This document shows, in pieces, positions 37,518 through 48,324 of a DNA stretch of 64,000 nt. Position numbers and translations under genes: made by a program. The notes below the pieces were generated by a model. That model made no database searches. It was not told where the DNA came from and saw only the letters and a program-made list of their open reading frames with translations. Numbering within the stretch: position 1 is the stretch's first letter; the number at the start of each line of letters is the position of its first letter. Location of the stretch: assembly GCA_021018815.1 (NCBI GenBank), contig JAITYX010000016.1:7641001-7705000 (forward strand), in the 5' to 3' direction. This DNA is from Talinum fruticosum (taxonomy: Eukaryota > Streptophyta > Magnoliopsida > Caryophyllales > Talinaceae).

Positions 37518-38427
37518 ATGGATCATCAAAAGAAACAAGACGGCATGGATATACATATTGAACAAGGTTTGGACAAGATAGCTGAGTTTCAGAAGAATCT
37601 GCGGAGAGAGATAATTGAGCAGAAGACAAGGGAGCAAAAAAAGACCAGCAGCAACAAAAGACTTCCTCCGATTCACGGCCGTGTGATCAAGCATCTGAAC
37701 CTCGGCAACCTCATCTTGTATCAGTAAGTTATTACTACTCAATCTTTGAGGCAAATGACTTTCAGGAACAGCTGAAGATTTCCTCTGCTTTTATGAAGTA
37801 CATATTTGGAGAAGCTTACATAGGAGACACACCATACAGTGCTCCGCAGAGCGTTATCCATGAGCTAAATCTGGGTTTAATTGCGAGTACAAAGGTGAGA
37901 TCATGATTAGCACTTACAGACTTGTCATGCCTTTCTTCATAATTATCTCTGAGCATCTTCCATACATAGGGTTGGCTTTTGAGTATGCTTGGTAAAGAGG
38001 TTATGGAACAGAGGTCGGCTGAATTGATGTCAGCTAACCAAGAACTGACAGAGAAGCTTCAAACTGAGTGTACCAAAAATTCTTTTCTTATCAATGAGGT
38101 GACCCACCTCAATGCTGCCCTGCATGCTGCCAAAGTCGAGAAGGTGGAGGCTGAAAGGAAGAGCAGCGAGTATGAGCAGAAGTGGAATGAAGCTGCGCAA
38201 AAATATCGCAACTTACTGCTGAGTTGGCTGGTTTTGAAAAGTCCACCACAGAGACCTTTACTAAGTTCATTCAGGCTACAAAGTCGACTTATTTGGACAT
38301 GTGCCCCAATGGTGATTTCAACAGGATTCTCCAGAGCCTAGCTGAGCCAAGCACTGTACTGTCCTCATCACCAGGCACTAGCCCCATTGCTAGTCCCGAA
38401 AGGAACGTGCGTAAAAGGCATAACTAA
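37518..38427 (+). CDS. Unrecognised coiled-coil protein, possibly a degraded gene
   Basis: I do not recognise the family. Part 1 (37518-37724) is charged: MDHQKKQDGMDIHIEQGLDK and RREIIEQKTREQKKTSSNKR. Part 2 (to 37894) reads EQLKISSAFMKYIFGEAYIG then LNLGLIASTK, donor AAG|GTGAGA. A 75-base intron (37895-37969) leads to GWLLSMLGKEVMEQ and a clear coiled coil (ELMSANQELTEKLQ, NAALHAAKVEKVEAERKSS). The C-terminus is FTKFIQATKSTYLDMCPNG and a Ser/Pro tail ending NVRKRHN, stop 38425-38427. Two one-base losses break the frame, near 37724 (stop after LILYQ) and at 38216-38219 (AQKYRNLL to AELAGFEKS). About 275 residues if repaired. It could be a domesticated or dead transposon-related gene. Confidence 0.5.
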
Positions 38428-38929
38428 CCCAAGCTGCTGAGAAGATAATGCTCGTATGCGTTTATCCACAAAGAATGTTTAAGAGTGAACTGTTCTGTTA
38501 TTTTCATAGTGGAATTCTTTCCATAATCGTGCATATAAGTTCAATCCATTCTGATGCCTGAATGTCTCAGTGATTACCACCGATGGTCAGCCGTTTTGTT
38601 TTCGAATTAGGGCTGACTGACTGGTTTTTAGTATGATGATTAGAAGTTTTTGCCGTATGTACTAACAACTCTGTCCTAATGCTCCTCAATATATCACCTT
38701 TCCACAAAGTTAATAACTTTTCATGCATTGTCCTATTGGTCTTGGTTGCATCCTGACATATGGATCTCACTCTAAACAAAAAAGACAAAGTAAAATCTTT
38801 GTGTTTTAGAATTCAAACCCCTGTTCAATGATAAGAGCAACGGCAAAAAGAAACTAAAACACAATTCCTCAAAAGAAAATAAAACAACATAAAAATAAAT
38901 CATGGTAACACGTACAATATTATAGCACA
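38428..38929. other. Intergenic, no feature seen
   Basis: Presumed 3' untranslated region of the coiled-coil gene followed by unremarkable sequence. Downstream-facing end of the duplicated beta-CASP 3' region. Confidence 0.6.
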
Positions 38930-39410
38930 AATGATGGGAACAGCTAGGTTCTGGATCTTCAAGCCAGATACAAATTTGGACCTAACATGAACACTATTCA
39001 GATTACTACCAAGAGGAACTTCAAAATCATTGTAACATACATAATGTCCTGTGCCAAGTCCATATTTCCTATCTGCTACTCTATAAGTGAGTGCCAAGTC
39101 CATATTTCCTATCCGCTTCTCTACAAGTGAGCAGGATGACTTTTGGGTGATGCACGGCTGCTAACGATCCACATAAAATGCTGCAAAATTCTTCTGTATA
39201 GAGTTTAAAGTCTGTCAGACTGAATAATAATTTGTAGCCTTGAAACAGGGGTAGTATTGCTCCACTGCCAAACATTGCCATTTTACCAAGAACTTTGTCA
39301 TTGTAGATTGCCTTATGCCACTAGGTTGAATGTTTGAAACAGCTTTGACCTTCCTGTAATGCTCGTTCCCGACATTTATCCTCTTTTTTGCTGGAGAAAC
39401 CCAAGGCTGC
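38930..39410 (-). pseudogene. Decayed duplicate of the 3' end of the LIG6-like gene
   Basis: On the minus strand 39400-39250 reads PAKKRINVGNEHYRKVKAVS and NIQPSGIRQSTMTKFL. The intact gene's repaired C-terminus reads PGKKRKTPGNKHNKKSKVKS and NIQPSGIKQSTITKFL. Similarity runs on through the 3' flank to about 38930. No upstream beta-CASP sequence accompanies it. It retains AAAAAA in GCAAAAAAGAGG where the main gene has only five A. Confidence 0.8.
39051..39130. repeat. 40-bp direct repeat, two units
   Basis: GTGCCAAGTCCATATTTCCT starts at 39051 and again at 39091, each continuing ATCYGCTWCTCTAYAAGTGA. It lies inside the decayed duplicate. Confidence 0.9.
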
Positions 39411-40188
39411 AACAGTGTTGCTACTTGACGGCAAACTTCTCGCAGCTTTTACAAATGGTGAAATCACCAATCATATTTTCACTGTCAGCAACCATGCTAC
39501 TTTCTCAGAGGTAGACAGCAACCTGCAACAAAATGAGGAAATTTATCAAGTGTTCCTAAATGTTAAACAGAAACGGATGCCAGCTTGAGCGGAAGGAAAC
39601 TAAACTAAGAGTCCTTTAAAAAGACAAACATAAATCATAGAAGATGTACAACAGAGCACAAAGCCTTTTAGAAGCATTACAAATCGTGGAGGTAGCTTTG
39701 ATTTTCCGTTTCTTTCAATAAGGTTAAAAATCCGCACAGGGTATATGTTCAATAAAGATTGATCATGACTCCAGCAGGCTGTACAAAGGCACAAGGAAAG
39801 GGGGTAAATCACTGCAGAGACTAGAGGGAAGAAATATTAAGATGAGATGCAGATCAATCAAACTCTTCAGGAGATAATACTTCTCTGGTGAGTCCAATAT
39901 TCTTGTTCTTGTTTATAAAAACTGTTAAATGGGTTCAGCACAACATTCCTTCCAATGACTATACCAGCTAGGTGCAGGACCTTCAACTAGGTCTGATTTG
40001 GAATTTCTATTCTCGTCATGACCACCATGTCAACTTCAGAATACAATATAATATATGTCCAGCGCTGACCATCAACTCTACAGTTGCTATTTCCTGTTGC
40101 TTTTTCAACAAGTCAAGCAGTGTAGTTTTAATTGATTCACTGCTATTGATTATAATTTTAGTTCAACGTAGATTCTTCTACATTGAGT

Positions 40189-42113
40189 TTAACACAATGT
40201 CCTGCAGCATGACTTCACTTGGCAGCGAAACCCCTCAAGAAGGGTCAGTATTGCTCCCATGAGAAACATTGCTATGTTTCCCAAAAACTTTGTTATTGTA
40301 GATTGCTTTATGCCACTTGGTTGAATGTTTGACTTAACTTTGGACTTCTTATTATGCTTATTCCCAGGAGTTTTTCTCTTTTTCCAGGAGAAATGTGGCC
40401 CACAACAGAAGACTTCAAAGGGGAAAATTTGAGATTTTGATTAGGCATCTTGGCCAATTTTGGAGCGGTTGCTTCATCAGAACCAGGAACTAGAACAGGT
40501 GTGCAGTCACTTTTTGGATTTGACTGGGATGAAGAGAGAGAGCTTGCACTCTGATCGTGAAACTCAGTTTCGTGTTCATAAAAATAAGACACAGCATTGA
40601 CTATATCTCTACCAGATATTTTGATAAGTTGCATCATCAGATCTTCAGGAACCCAGATAGGCAAACAATCACGAAGCTCTTGTACAATCTTCTGCTTTTT
40701 CTCATCAGTCAACAAGGCCAAATGTTCTGAATTAGGTTCTTGAGAAGCTGAGGGGCGTAAAATGGAAATAGTGTCTGTTCCGACGCCAATCTGTATTTCA
40801 CTCACATTTGGTTCTTGTGAAGTTGGCTTCACAACCTTATCCATCCGAATCATCCTGTCATCATCTAACTTATTCTTATTATTGCTCAGTGATTCATGGA
40901 AAAAACCCATTGAAGACTCTTGCTCATTGGCAATGTCATCCACCAACCCAGCAAAATGCTTTTGCATCTTGATAGCATGTTTGCTGTCCATATATTTGAC
41001 ATCGGAGCCCACAGCTGGAACTACCTGCTTTGGCTTCAAGAACTTCACAAAATCTCTGAGCCCAGCAAAGCTTGAATGCTCATGGTAAGGAACAAGATGA
41101 ATCTCCATTGTATCCTTGATCCTTACCACAAACTTATTCCTCTTTACTTCGTATGACCACCCAGTCAGAACAAACCCCACGACCTTTGAGTGCCCACTCT
41201 CCCCTATGATTCCCTTCAACTTCACAAAATTAGGTTGAAAATAAGGCCAATTCTCCCCCAACAAATCCCACCCAACAACATGAATTTCGGCATCAGATTC
41301 CTCCTCTGTGAACACCCCCTCCTCTGCATAACCCAAAGCCCCGAAAATCTCCATTGTCCTGCTATCGACATGAAACTTATGGCCACACCTACGGGCAACT
41401 TCTATCAAAAGTCTCTCTTTTCCAACAATATCGCCTGCAACAAAGAACACCACCCTAGTTTTTACATTTACATTCTCGAATCCAATCCTCTCAATCACGC
41501 TAACAATATAATCAATTGATTCCTCATGCGAGGGGAACACGAATTTCGGGCGGCAATAAGTGATGTCAAGAAAAAGAGCTTCACAACCAACAAAATGACT
41601 AAATGAAGGTTCCATTTTCATGGAGGGGTGGTAACTAAAATCTCCGGCGTGAACGAACCGCTCAAATTTACCACAACCAATTGGGATTCCAAACAAGAAT
41701 TGAACAGAACCAGGACAATGATTAGCATCGATTAGGGTTACCTCGCAACCGTCGATAAGAACAGCTTCGTTCATTGGTAACCGGACGACGAGGAGCGGCT
41801 GGACCCCGAGAACGTCGACGGCGATGCGGCCGGTGGCGTCGGAGCAGAAGACGATGCCGCGGGACCAATCAGAGTTGAGGCCTGAGTAGTTATCGGAGTG
41901 GAAATGAGAGAGAAAGTAGGAGATGGAGAAGTCGCCGGCGTTTTGGAAGCCATCGATGATGAATCGGGTGCCTGGAATGATCTTGGAGAAAGGGAAATCA
42001 GAGGGGATTGAAGGGAGATGCGAGGGAAATGGAGATTGGGAGGAGAGAGAAAGCGATTTCTGAGATTGAAGGTAGAGATCGGAGGTGTTTAGGGTTAGGG
42101 TTTTTGTCGACAT
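40189..42113 (-). CDS. Beta-CASP/metallo-beta-lactamase nuclease-type protein, like the N-terminal half of DNA ligase 6
   Basis: SNM1/beta-CASP proteins are 5'-exonucleases in DNA cross-link and end repair. Plant LIG6 fuses this domain to a C-terminal DNA ligase. Here a single exon encodes about 641 residues. Visible motifs: HFHSDN (H70, H72, D74, N75), NHCPGS (H132), HAGDFS (D158), LTGWSYE (about 317) and VPYHEHSSFAGL (H344/H346). PKFVFPSHEESI and the N-terminus are LIG6-like as I recall it. A UBA/CUE-like segment follows (about 470-520, LPIWVPEDLMMQLIKISGRD). Without repair the frame stops at 40308. Adding one A to the run at 40379-40383 gives KKRKTPGNKHNKKSKVKSN (nuclear-signal-like) and QSTITKFL (PIP-box-like, 604-611), stop at 40189. 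Odd points: Asn replaces the last His of HxHxDH, and no ligase exons follow. Confidence 0.87.
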
Positions 42114-42721
42114 GGAGCAAAGAGGAGGCGTCGATATGGTGGTTAGGCTTCAAAGTTTGTGGCGCCAAAAAAGCTGTGTTCGTTAACTAAGAAGAGCCCT
42201 TGTTTTCAATCAAAAAAAAAAAAAAAAAAAGAGCCTTTGTTTCTTAAAATTTTGTGGGTTTTTAGGGAAATTTGTGGGTATTTTAGGTGTTACAATTGAT
42301 AATTTTTCCTAAAAATTGCTATTAATTTAATATATTGTACTCTAATTTTTTTATATTAAATATTTTTGCATTGTACCCTAAATGGTATTTGAAAATCTTG
42401 GAGTAATATAATTAGTACAAAAATATGATGCAAAAGTAATGGTTATAATGTTTTTTATATGAGTTTTTTCTTTTAGTATTGAGCTTAAGGCTACTTACAT
42501 GAACGTATAATGTTTCTAAATTTATATAAATATAAATGTATATATTCTTATAAACTTTCCTTATATACTTGAGTCTATATAGTAAAATATTTTGATACAA
42601 ATTAAACGAATAGAAAAACATCTATATTAATAACCTTAATTTCGACCGTATAGCGAAAATGAGATGAAATTGTGGTGCAAACAAGTTATACTACAAGCCT
42701 TCAAAAACACTAGTAATAAAG
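42114..42721. other. Intergenic between LIG6-like and F-box genes
   Basis: Promoter side of the LIG6-like gene (42114-42210) with an A18-type run at 42211-42230, then AT-rich 3' flank of the F-box gene. No other feature. Confidence 0.65.
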
Positions 42722-43929
42722 CTAAAAGAAAAGATTGGAAAAGTTGGTCAGATAATGCGCTGCTCTACTGGCATTCGGAAAGTCCAGCAAAGGTTTTCCT
42801 TTTGCGTGAGCCGCGTCGAGTAATACCAGACTTTCCATGTGGATACAGGTGAAGACAGGAGTGAGCCTATAGCTCTTTGCGAGGACTTTGGTTTCTTGGC
42901 TGTCGATGTTATACGATTTCACCCCTCGATCTTCCCCGAACAGTAACTCCCCATTTGTCTTAAGATGCAGGAACTTGTGGCACAATTGCAAGTTTATCGA
43001 GTATCGTTTAGTCCAGGAAGCATTGGTCACACCCAGTTCCTCCTTGACCCATATGTAACTATGGCTCTGAAAGACTTCCATAAGAGCGATTGATTGGCCT
43101 ATCACCACAGGAAATCTTTGGTGCTCCCATGCATTCACGTCCTCACAATCAGGCAACTCAAGATAGTTAAATACCTCATTATGTGCATCGAATGACACTA
43201 AATGAGTGTACTTACCTTTAGGGGTCGCTTTCATGAGATCCATCCCGATCCAATATGTGACACCGTTTAAGAAAACTTTGGGACCGTCTTTAGACCACGA
43301 GCGAGGTCCCCTCCCAATGGAAACACCCCTCCAAACGCCTTTACTAAGGGTATAAAGCTCGACAAATTGAGGAATATGGATTCCTCCCGGTGCATACAAA
43401 CTTGCTACCACCTTATAATCATTCATAATTGGGTCATACCCCAATGCTAAATCAACATCCAGTTTCATTGTTATGTACGCAATATGAGGCAGGGGAAGAT
43501 CCACGCACTTCCTAATTGACGGGTTCCAAAGAAAAACCTCGCAAACTTGAGTTTCCATCTTGTATTTCTTAACGCAGAAGACCCCATTAATGTAGCCCGC
43601 GACTTGGTAGTGTTCATACCACGCAACATTTAGGCCTAGCGAAGAGATTTTCCTAAAGGTGTCGCCACGACGAAATGTGCATAATTGCCTGGCATCAAAC
43701 ATGTCCGGTGGCTCTATGACTAACAACCGAGCATTCTTTTGCTTGTTTTTCTGGCAATTGGTAAAATGGGTTCTAACAAAATATGGATCGTCAATAAGAG
43801 AACGCCATAGTTTACGGACGCAACGAAATCTTAATAGCGGCTTTGTTGGTAATCTAGAGAGAATTTCTATGCATATTTCAGGGGTAATGTGACCAAGGAG
43901 GATGAGTTTGATCTCCTCCCTCTCTTCAT
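42722..43929 (-). CDS. F-box protein with F-box-associated (FBA/kelch-like) domain
   Basis: F-box proteins recruit substrates to SCF ubiquitin ligases. The N-terminal F-box is ITPEICIEILSRLPTKPLLR then FRCVRKLWRSLIDDP (about residues 15-55). The rest is an FBA-type beta-propeller: NGVFCVKKY, VFLWNPSIRKCVDLPLP, LALGYDPIMNDYKVVA, VFLNGVTYWIG and LVSFDAHNEVFNYLELP. The start is the ATG at 43927-43929. It is out of frame with the F-box by one base: GGG at 43918-43920 should be GGGG, giving MKRGEEIKLILLGHIT. Repaired length about 402 residues, normal for the family; the C-terminus is complete. A single exon is usual. The target cannot be guessed. Confidence 0.9.
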
Positions 43930-46900
43930 CTTGGTGAAGCTACCAAGCCAAAAAGAAAAGGAATGGAGAGAAAGGGGAGGAGGTGTGATATGGGGGGGCA
44001 AAAGTGTTCAAAATTTATAAGAATGTAAATTGACATAAAATTTATAGAATTGGCATGAAATCCTGTTGATAGAAAATGGTATTAAAATTTGGGTTTACAT
44101 AAGTGTGGCAGATAGTTTGGGAAGATGATGAAAAAATTGGTAACATAATCATTTAGAAATGGATTCAGATATAATAATTAAAAAAACTTCTTCATAAGTT
44201 GGATTGTGTTCCTATTTTACTCATTTGCCTTGTCAATAATTTCTTATTATAAAATAAGAAATGGCTATTTGCAAAATATCAAGTTTATGAGTTGATTTTT
44301 TTATGTTTTTAATGTGTATAACAAATTGGATCTTGTCCACAATTTTTCATATATTTCTCATATTATAGCAAATCTATGACGGTCTCTCTAAAATTTATTA
44401 TGTGAGATTTTTTTGCACTTGATACTCGTGTAATAATTTTTATTTATGTCAATGTAACTTATTTATCTACTATATCAAAAAAAGAAAAAATAATTTATTT
44501 ACCTATGATTATCGCTCAAGTGCTCTAAATTTTTTTTTGGCATGATAACGTTTTTTAATCTTGTTTTCCTTAGCCAGATAATTTCAACTTGATAATCTAC
44601 GAATATAAATAAAAAAATATGTGAATATTGTAGATAAAAATTACTCGTTAATAGAGGACGGTCTCGCTAAAAAAATTTACAAGACAATTTTATTTAAAAT
44701 TAATATTTTAATAATTTTGCGGGTTATAATTGGTCAACAACTTACATAGGAAAACTTTGTGCAAGTTTTTATTATTATTTTCAATATTTGATGATCGTAC
44801 TGGGTAAACTTGATGGCATCCTATAAAAATAAAAGCGAAAAATCATGATCTATTGGTTTTACAAAAAAGATAAATATATTCATATTCATTCATAATAATA
44901 TTATAAACCTTGTGTTTTGTAATTATTGGTTGCCGTTAAAATTCAAAAACTCTGGCGGAAGTGAATATTGACATGGATGGAAGAATAAAGAATTTTCTTT
45001 TGAGAAAATTTCCTCGTATTCTTATGTATAATGATTTTTTTAAAAAAAAAATTCTCAAATAAATTGGCGATTTATTTCCAAATTGTCCCTTCATACCGCA
45101 GCCAAAAAATTCCATTCGTAGAAATGTAAATCAGGATTTAGGTTAATTTGTTAATTATAAATAACAGAAAAGCATAACAATTTCCATATATATGATGGAA
45201 GAAAATCGACAAAGAATGCTTTTTAGCCATCAAATACATGTTTAAAGTTAAAGACATAATCAAAGACCAAAACTTCTTTTACGTTAAATAATACAAAAGA
45301 TAAAACCTTGAAATTTTATCTAAATGTGAAACCACTTGAACTAATTTATTATTATTTTTTCTATCTTTATAGTTATTATTTAATCTTTTTAACAAGTATC
45401 AATCTTCTTAACAAACATGTGTGATCGTTTACTACTAATATTTACGATCCGCTAAATTCAATGTCATCATAATTATAAACTATATAAAGTTAGAAAGTTA
45501 CAAAATAAACATTATTTTTTATCCGTTTTCACATGCGTAAATTGGTTCAATCTTAACCCTTAAATCTTACAGTCAGTCTTGAAAAGAAAAGGAGAGAGAA
45601 AATCAGAATCCTACACTTCGACTTCCACCTTGCCGTAGAACTACTGACGGAGATAGTAGCTAGGGAGTATTCCGGTGAAAATATCACTGCAATTAAGGTG
45701 CGTTTGCCATTAAATCCCCTAATTTCTTTGCGAATCATCTGTAACGATTGTAACATTCTTGATTATCAATTCCGTCCCATAAATATAATGCTCCAAACCC
45801 CTGATTTTTAAGAAATATAATTTTCTTTAGGGTTTTCACTACCACACAGACGTTGATTTTGGTGGGTTATGTTATGTGAATTGTTTGCTGTCCTTCGAAC
45901 TCTATTGCCGATCATGAATTTCCTGAAATTGGGCTATTGAACCCATCAATTTTTAAAAACCCTAACCCTCAATTGCCCCAAAATGTCAAAAGAAGAAAAC
46001 TGGACGATCTAAGATAAATTTGAATGATGATTTTTTTATCAAATTTAAGATTTTGATGAATTGTTGCTTACCTTTGTTTATAGAGTTTGTTAATGATCAT
46101 ATGTACCTCATTTGGGGTTTGTTTATTTATATTAATTAGGCAGCCATAATAGAGCTATCATTGATCCATTAAGCTGTAGCTTTCATAGTTCTTTTTTTCC
46201 CCTTACTTTTTGTCATGCGGATATCATTGCAAATTTCCTGCTTAATGTCTCAAGATTATCCATTTTATTGTATTCTTTTAACACTATTATTTAGATTATA
46301 ATACAGTACTTGTGAACAATAAGCATTTTTATAGTTTTCCGTCTTGTGATCTCACAGTTTTGTTTGTTTTGAGTCTATATGACCTTCTGTGGGTTTCATC
46401 TTCCTGGAGCTTTTGTTAACTATATAAAATTTTTTGACTTGGGCCCTGTTTGAGCGTTCACATATCATTGTCGTGAAGTGGACAAATTTTAAACTGACAT
46501 AATTCTACCATGTCTTGTAATCCTCTTTGGTGAAACTGTCTCATCTAAAGTGACATCACAATCGTAAGGGAGGGAAAACTGAAGATGGAATCTCGTCTAC
46601 AGGATGAGTCAATATTAAGCACCATGCAAAATTTCCTTGGCTAAGGTAGAGGCATCTACATGTACTATATGTAGATGGTAGTTGTGCAGTCGAACAAAGA
46701 GTGACACTGACTAGTGTCACGAGAAGCCTTTTGTGTGACCATCTCATTGCAAGAAATTGCCTTCCTCTGATCAAAGTTTTCTTTCCTAGCTTACTGAGAG
46801 TATCATCAATTTCTAGTTGGAAGATTGTTTGTGATTGGATGGGACAACAAACATATATTCATGCCATATGTGTTTGCTAATAGCTTTTGCTGCATCTAGT

Positions 46901-47228
46901 TCTTTATGCATGGATTATCAGAGGCTCATAGCTCATGAATATAATTTGTGGCCGGTGGTAGTTAAGTTAAACAGTTGATTTAATTAGCTTGGTAAACTGA
47001 TATTTTTTAATCATGTGTTATATGCATTATGTATAGTCCAGCATTCCTTGGGCCATATGCGGGAGCATTCTTTTGTTTATTACCAGGTCTATGGAAACGC
47101 GGACTCAGACTCAAGACTTAGAATGGGGTTTGGTACAAAACTGGGCATGAGTCTTCCTATCTTTGATTTCTTTATTTATACATCTTTTGGAACTTTATTA
47201 TATTCTCATGTTCTTTCTTCATCAAACA
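43930..47228. other. Intergenic, AT-rich; one possible leader exon
   Basis: No protein gene recognised over 3.3 kb. Around 45570-45702 a less AT-rich stretch ends AATTAAG|GTGCGT and could be a 5' untranslated exon of something downstream, but I cannot follow it. The end holds the promoter of the first PADRE gene. Confidence 0.5.
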
Positions 47229-47236
47229 TATAAAAA
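47229..47236 (+). promoter_or_regulatory. TATA box of PADRE gene 1
   Basis: TATAAAAA in AAACATATAAAAATCAAGG, 117 bases before the ATG at 47353. Confidence 0.55.
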
Positions 47237-47352
47237 TCAAGGCCTCCTCCCCCTTCTCCATTTCAGAGCTCCTCAATTCTTACATTCCCCCTCCAACCCT
47301 CCCTCACCCCCCCAAAAGAAAAAAAAACCTGCTCTCTCCCTCTGTCTACCCC

Positions 47353-47876
47353 ATGGGGAACTATGCTTCTTGTGCCTTGTGTGGACCCAATGCAGATGAA
47401 CGCGACAGAGCAGAAGCCAAAGTGATCTTCCCGCGGGGTGAAATCCAGAGCGTCTCTGAACCTATCACAGCAGCTGAGTTTATGCTTGAGAACCCGAATT
47501 CCTTCCTAGTCAACTCCAAATCCCTTCAAATAGGTCGCCGTTTCTCTCCTCTCAATGCCGATGAGGATATCAAGATGGGCAATGTTTACGTCCTCTTCCC
47601 CAAACAGAGATTGTACTCTGTTGTCAATGCTGCTGATATGGGTGCTCTCTTCCTTGCAGCCAAACGCAACTCTTCTTCCGCTTCTTCCGGGAGCAAGTTT
47701 AAGAGGGTTGATGATCATCTAGAGTCTAGCTCTGAGGGTAGCTCCCAAGTAGGTGAAGATAGCAGTGATTCCGAGTTGAAATTGGAAGAGATAGGGAGTT
47801 CTTCTCGCCTGAGATGAAACGTATGTTGTCCTTGCGTAGATCAAAGAAGCCATTGTTGGAGACCATTGTAGAATAA
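47353..47876 (+). CDS. PADRE (DUF4228) domain protein 1
   Basis: Plant PADRE proteins are small, stress- and defence-responsive; biochemical function unknown. The N-terminus MGNYASCALC carries Gly2 (N-myristoylation type) and nearby cysteines (palmitoylation type), suggesting membrane attachment. The PADRE core follows: AKVIFPRGEIQSVSEPITAA, NPNSFLVNSKSLQIGRRFSP, ADEDIKMGNVYVLFPKQRL and VNAADMGALFLAAKR. The open frame stops at 47817 after SSSRLR. Adding one C at 47808-47809 reads RPEMKRMLSLRRSKKPLLE then TIVE, stop 47874-47876, 174 residues. The tail RSKKPLLETI is conserved in the paralogue at 54230, which supports the repair. A Ser/Glu-rich linker precedes the tail. Confidence 0.9.
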
Positions 47877-48324
47877 ACTAACAGCCACCCTCCCCACAAA
47901 AGAAAAACACAAAAATAGGAAATACATATTGTGTGTTTAATTGAAGGTATAGCCCAGAGAGGGTTATCTTGTGAAGTAACAAGTTACATTTACATTAATC
48001 CATGTAACAGTTATTCACTGTCAAACCTTGCCTGCAGTCCTTTAATTATCTGCAATGGTCCTGACATTTAGGCTTTATAGTCAACAGCAGAACATACTTG
48101 ATGGTAGTAATTTTGTTTAAAGACACTTCTATATGCGGCCGGGGTGTTTTGGATATTGACTAAGCCTAAAAGTAAGGCCTTTTTATTGATTAAATCAAAC
48201 ATATTTACATATATACATCCCAATAATTTCTCAAAGCTAGATAAAATATACATGATCCACAAAATGAACCGATGAATGCTGAGCCTAGCACCTGTCCATT
48301 CTGGGAAAACCCCGATTTTTTATG
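47877..48324. other. Short convergent intergenic region
   Basis: 3' untranslated regions of PADRE gene 1 (+) and the GH81 gene (-). No further feature. Confidence 0.7.

Noticed and set aside
37724..37769. A 46-base intron from CA|GTAAGT to TTTCAG in the coiled-coil gene
   Set aside because: The splice motifs look good, but plant introns are very rarely shorter than about 60 bases; a missing base is more likely. Not fully excluded.
45553..45756. Protein gene near 45.6 kb
   Set aside because: The minus-strand frame has no conserved sequence, and the plus strand offers only a possible untranslated exon with a donor that I could not connect to anything.
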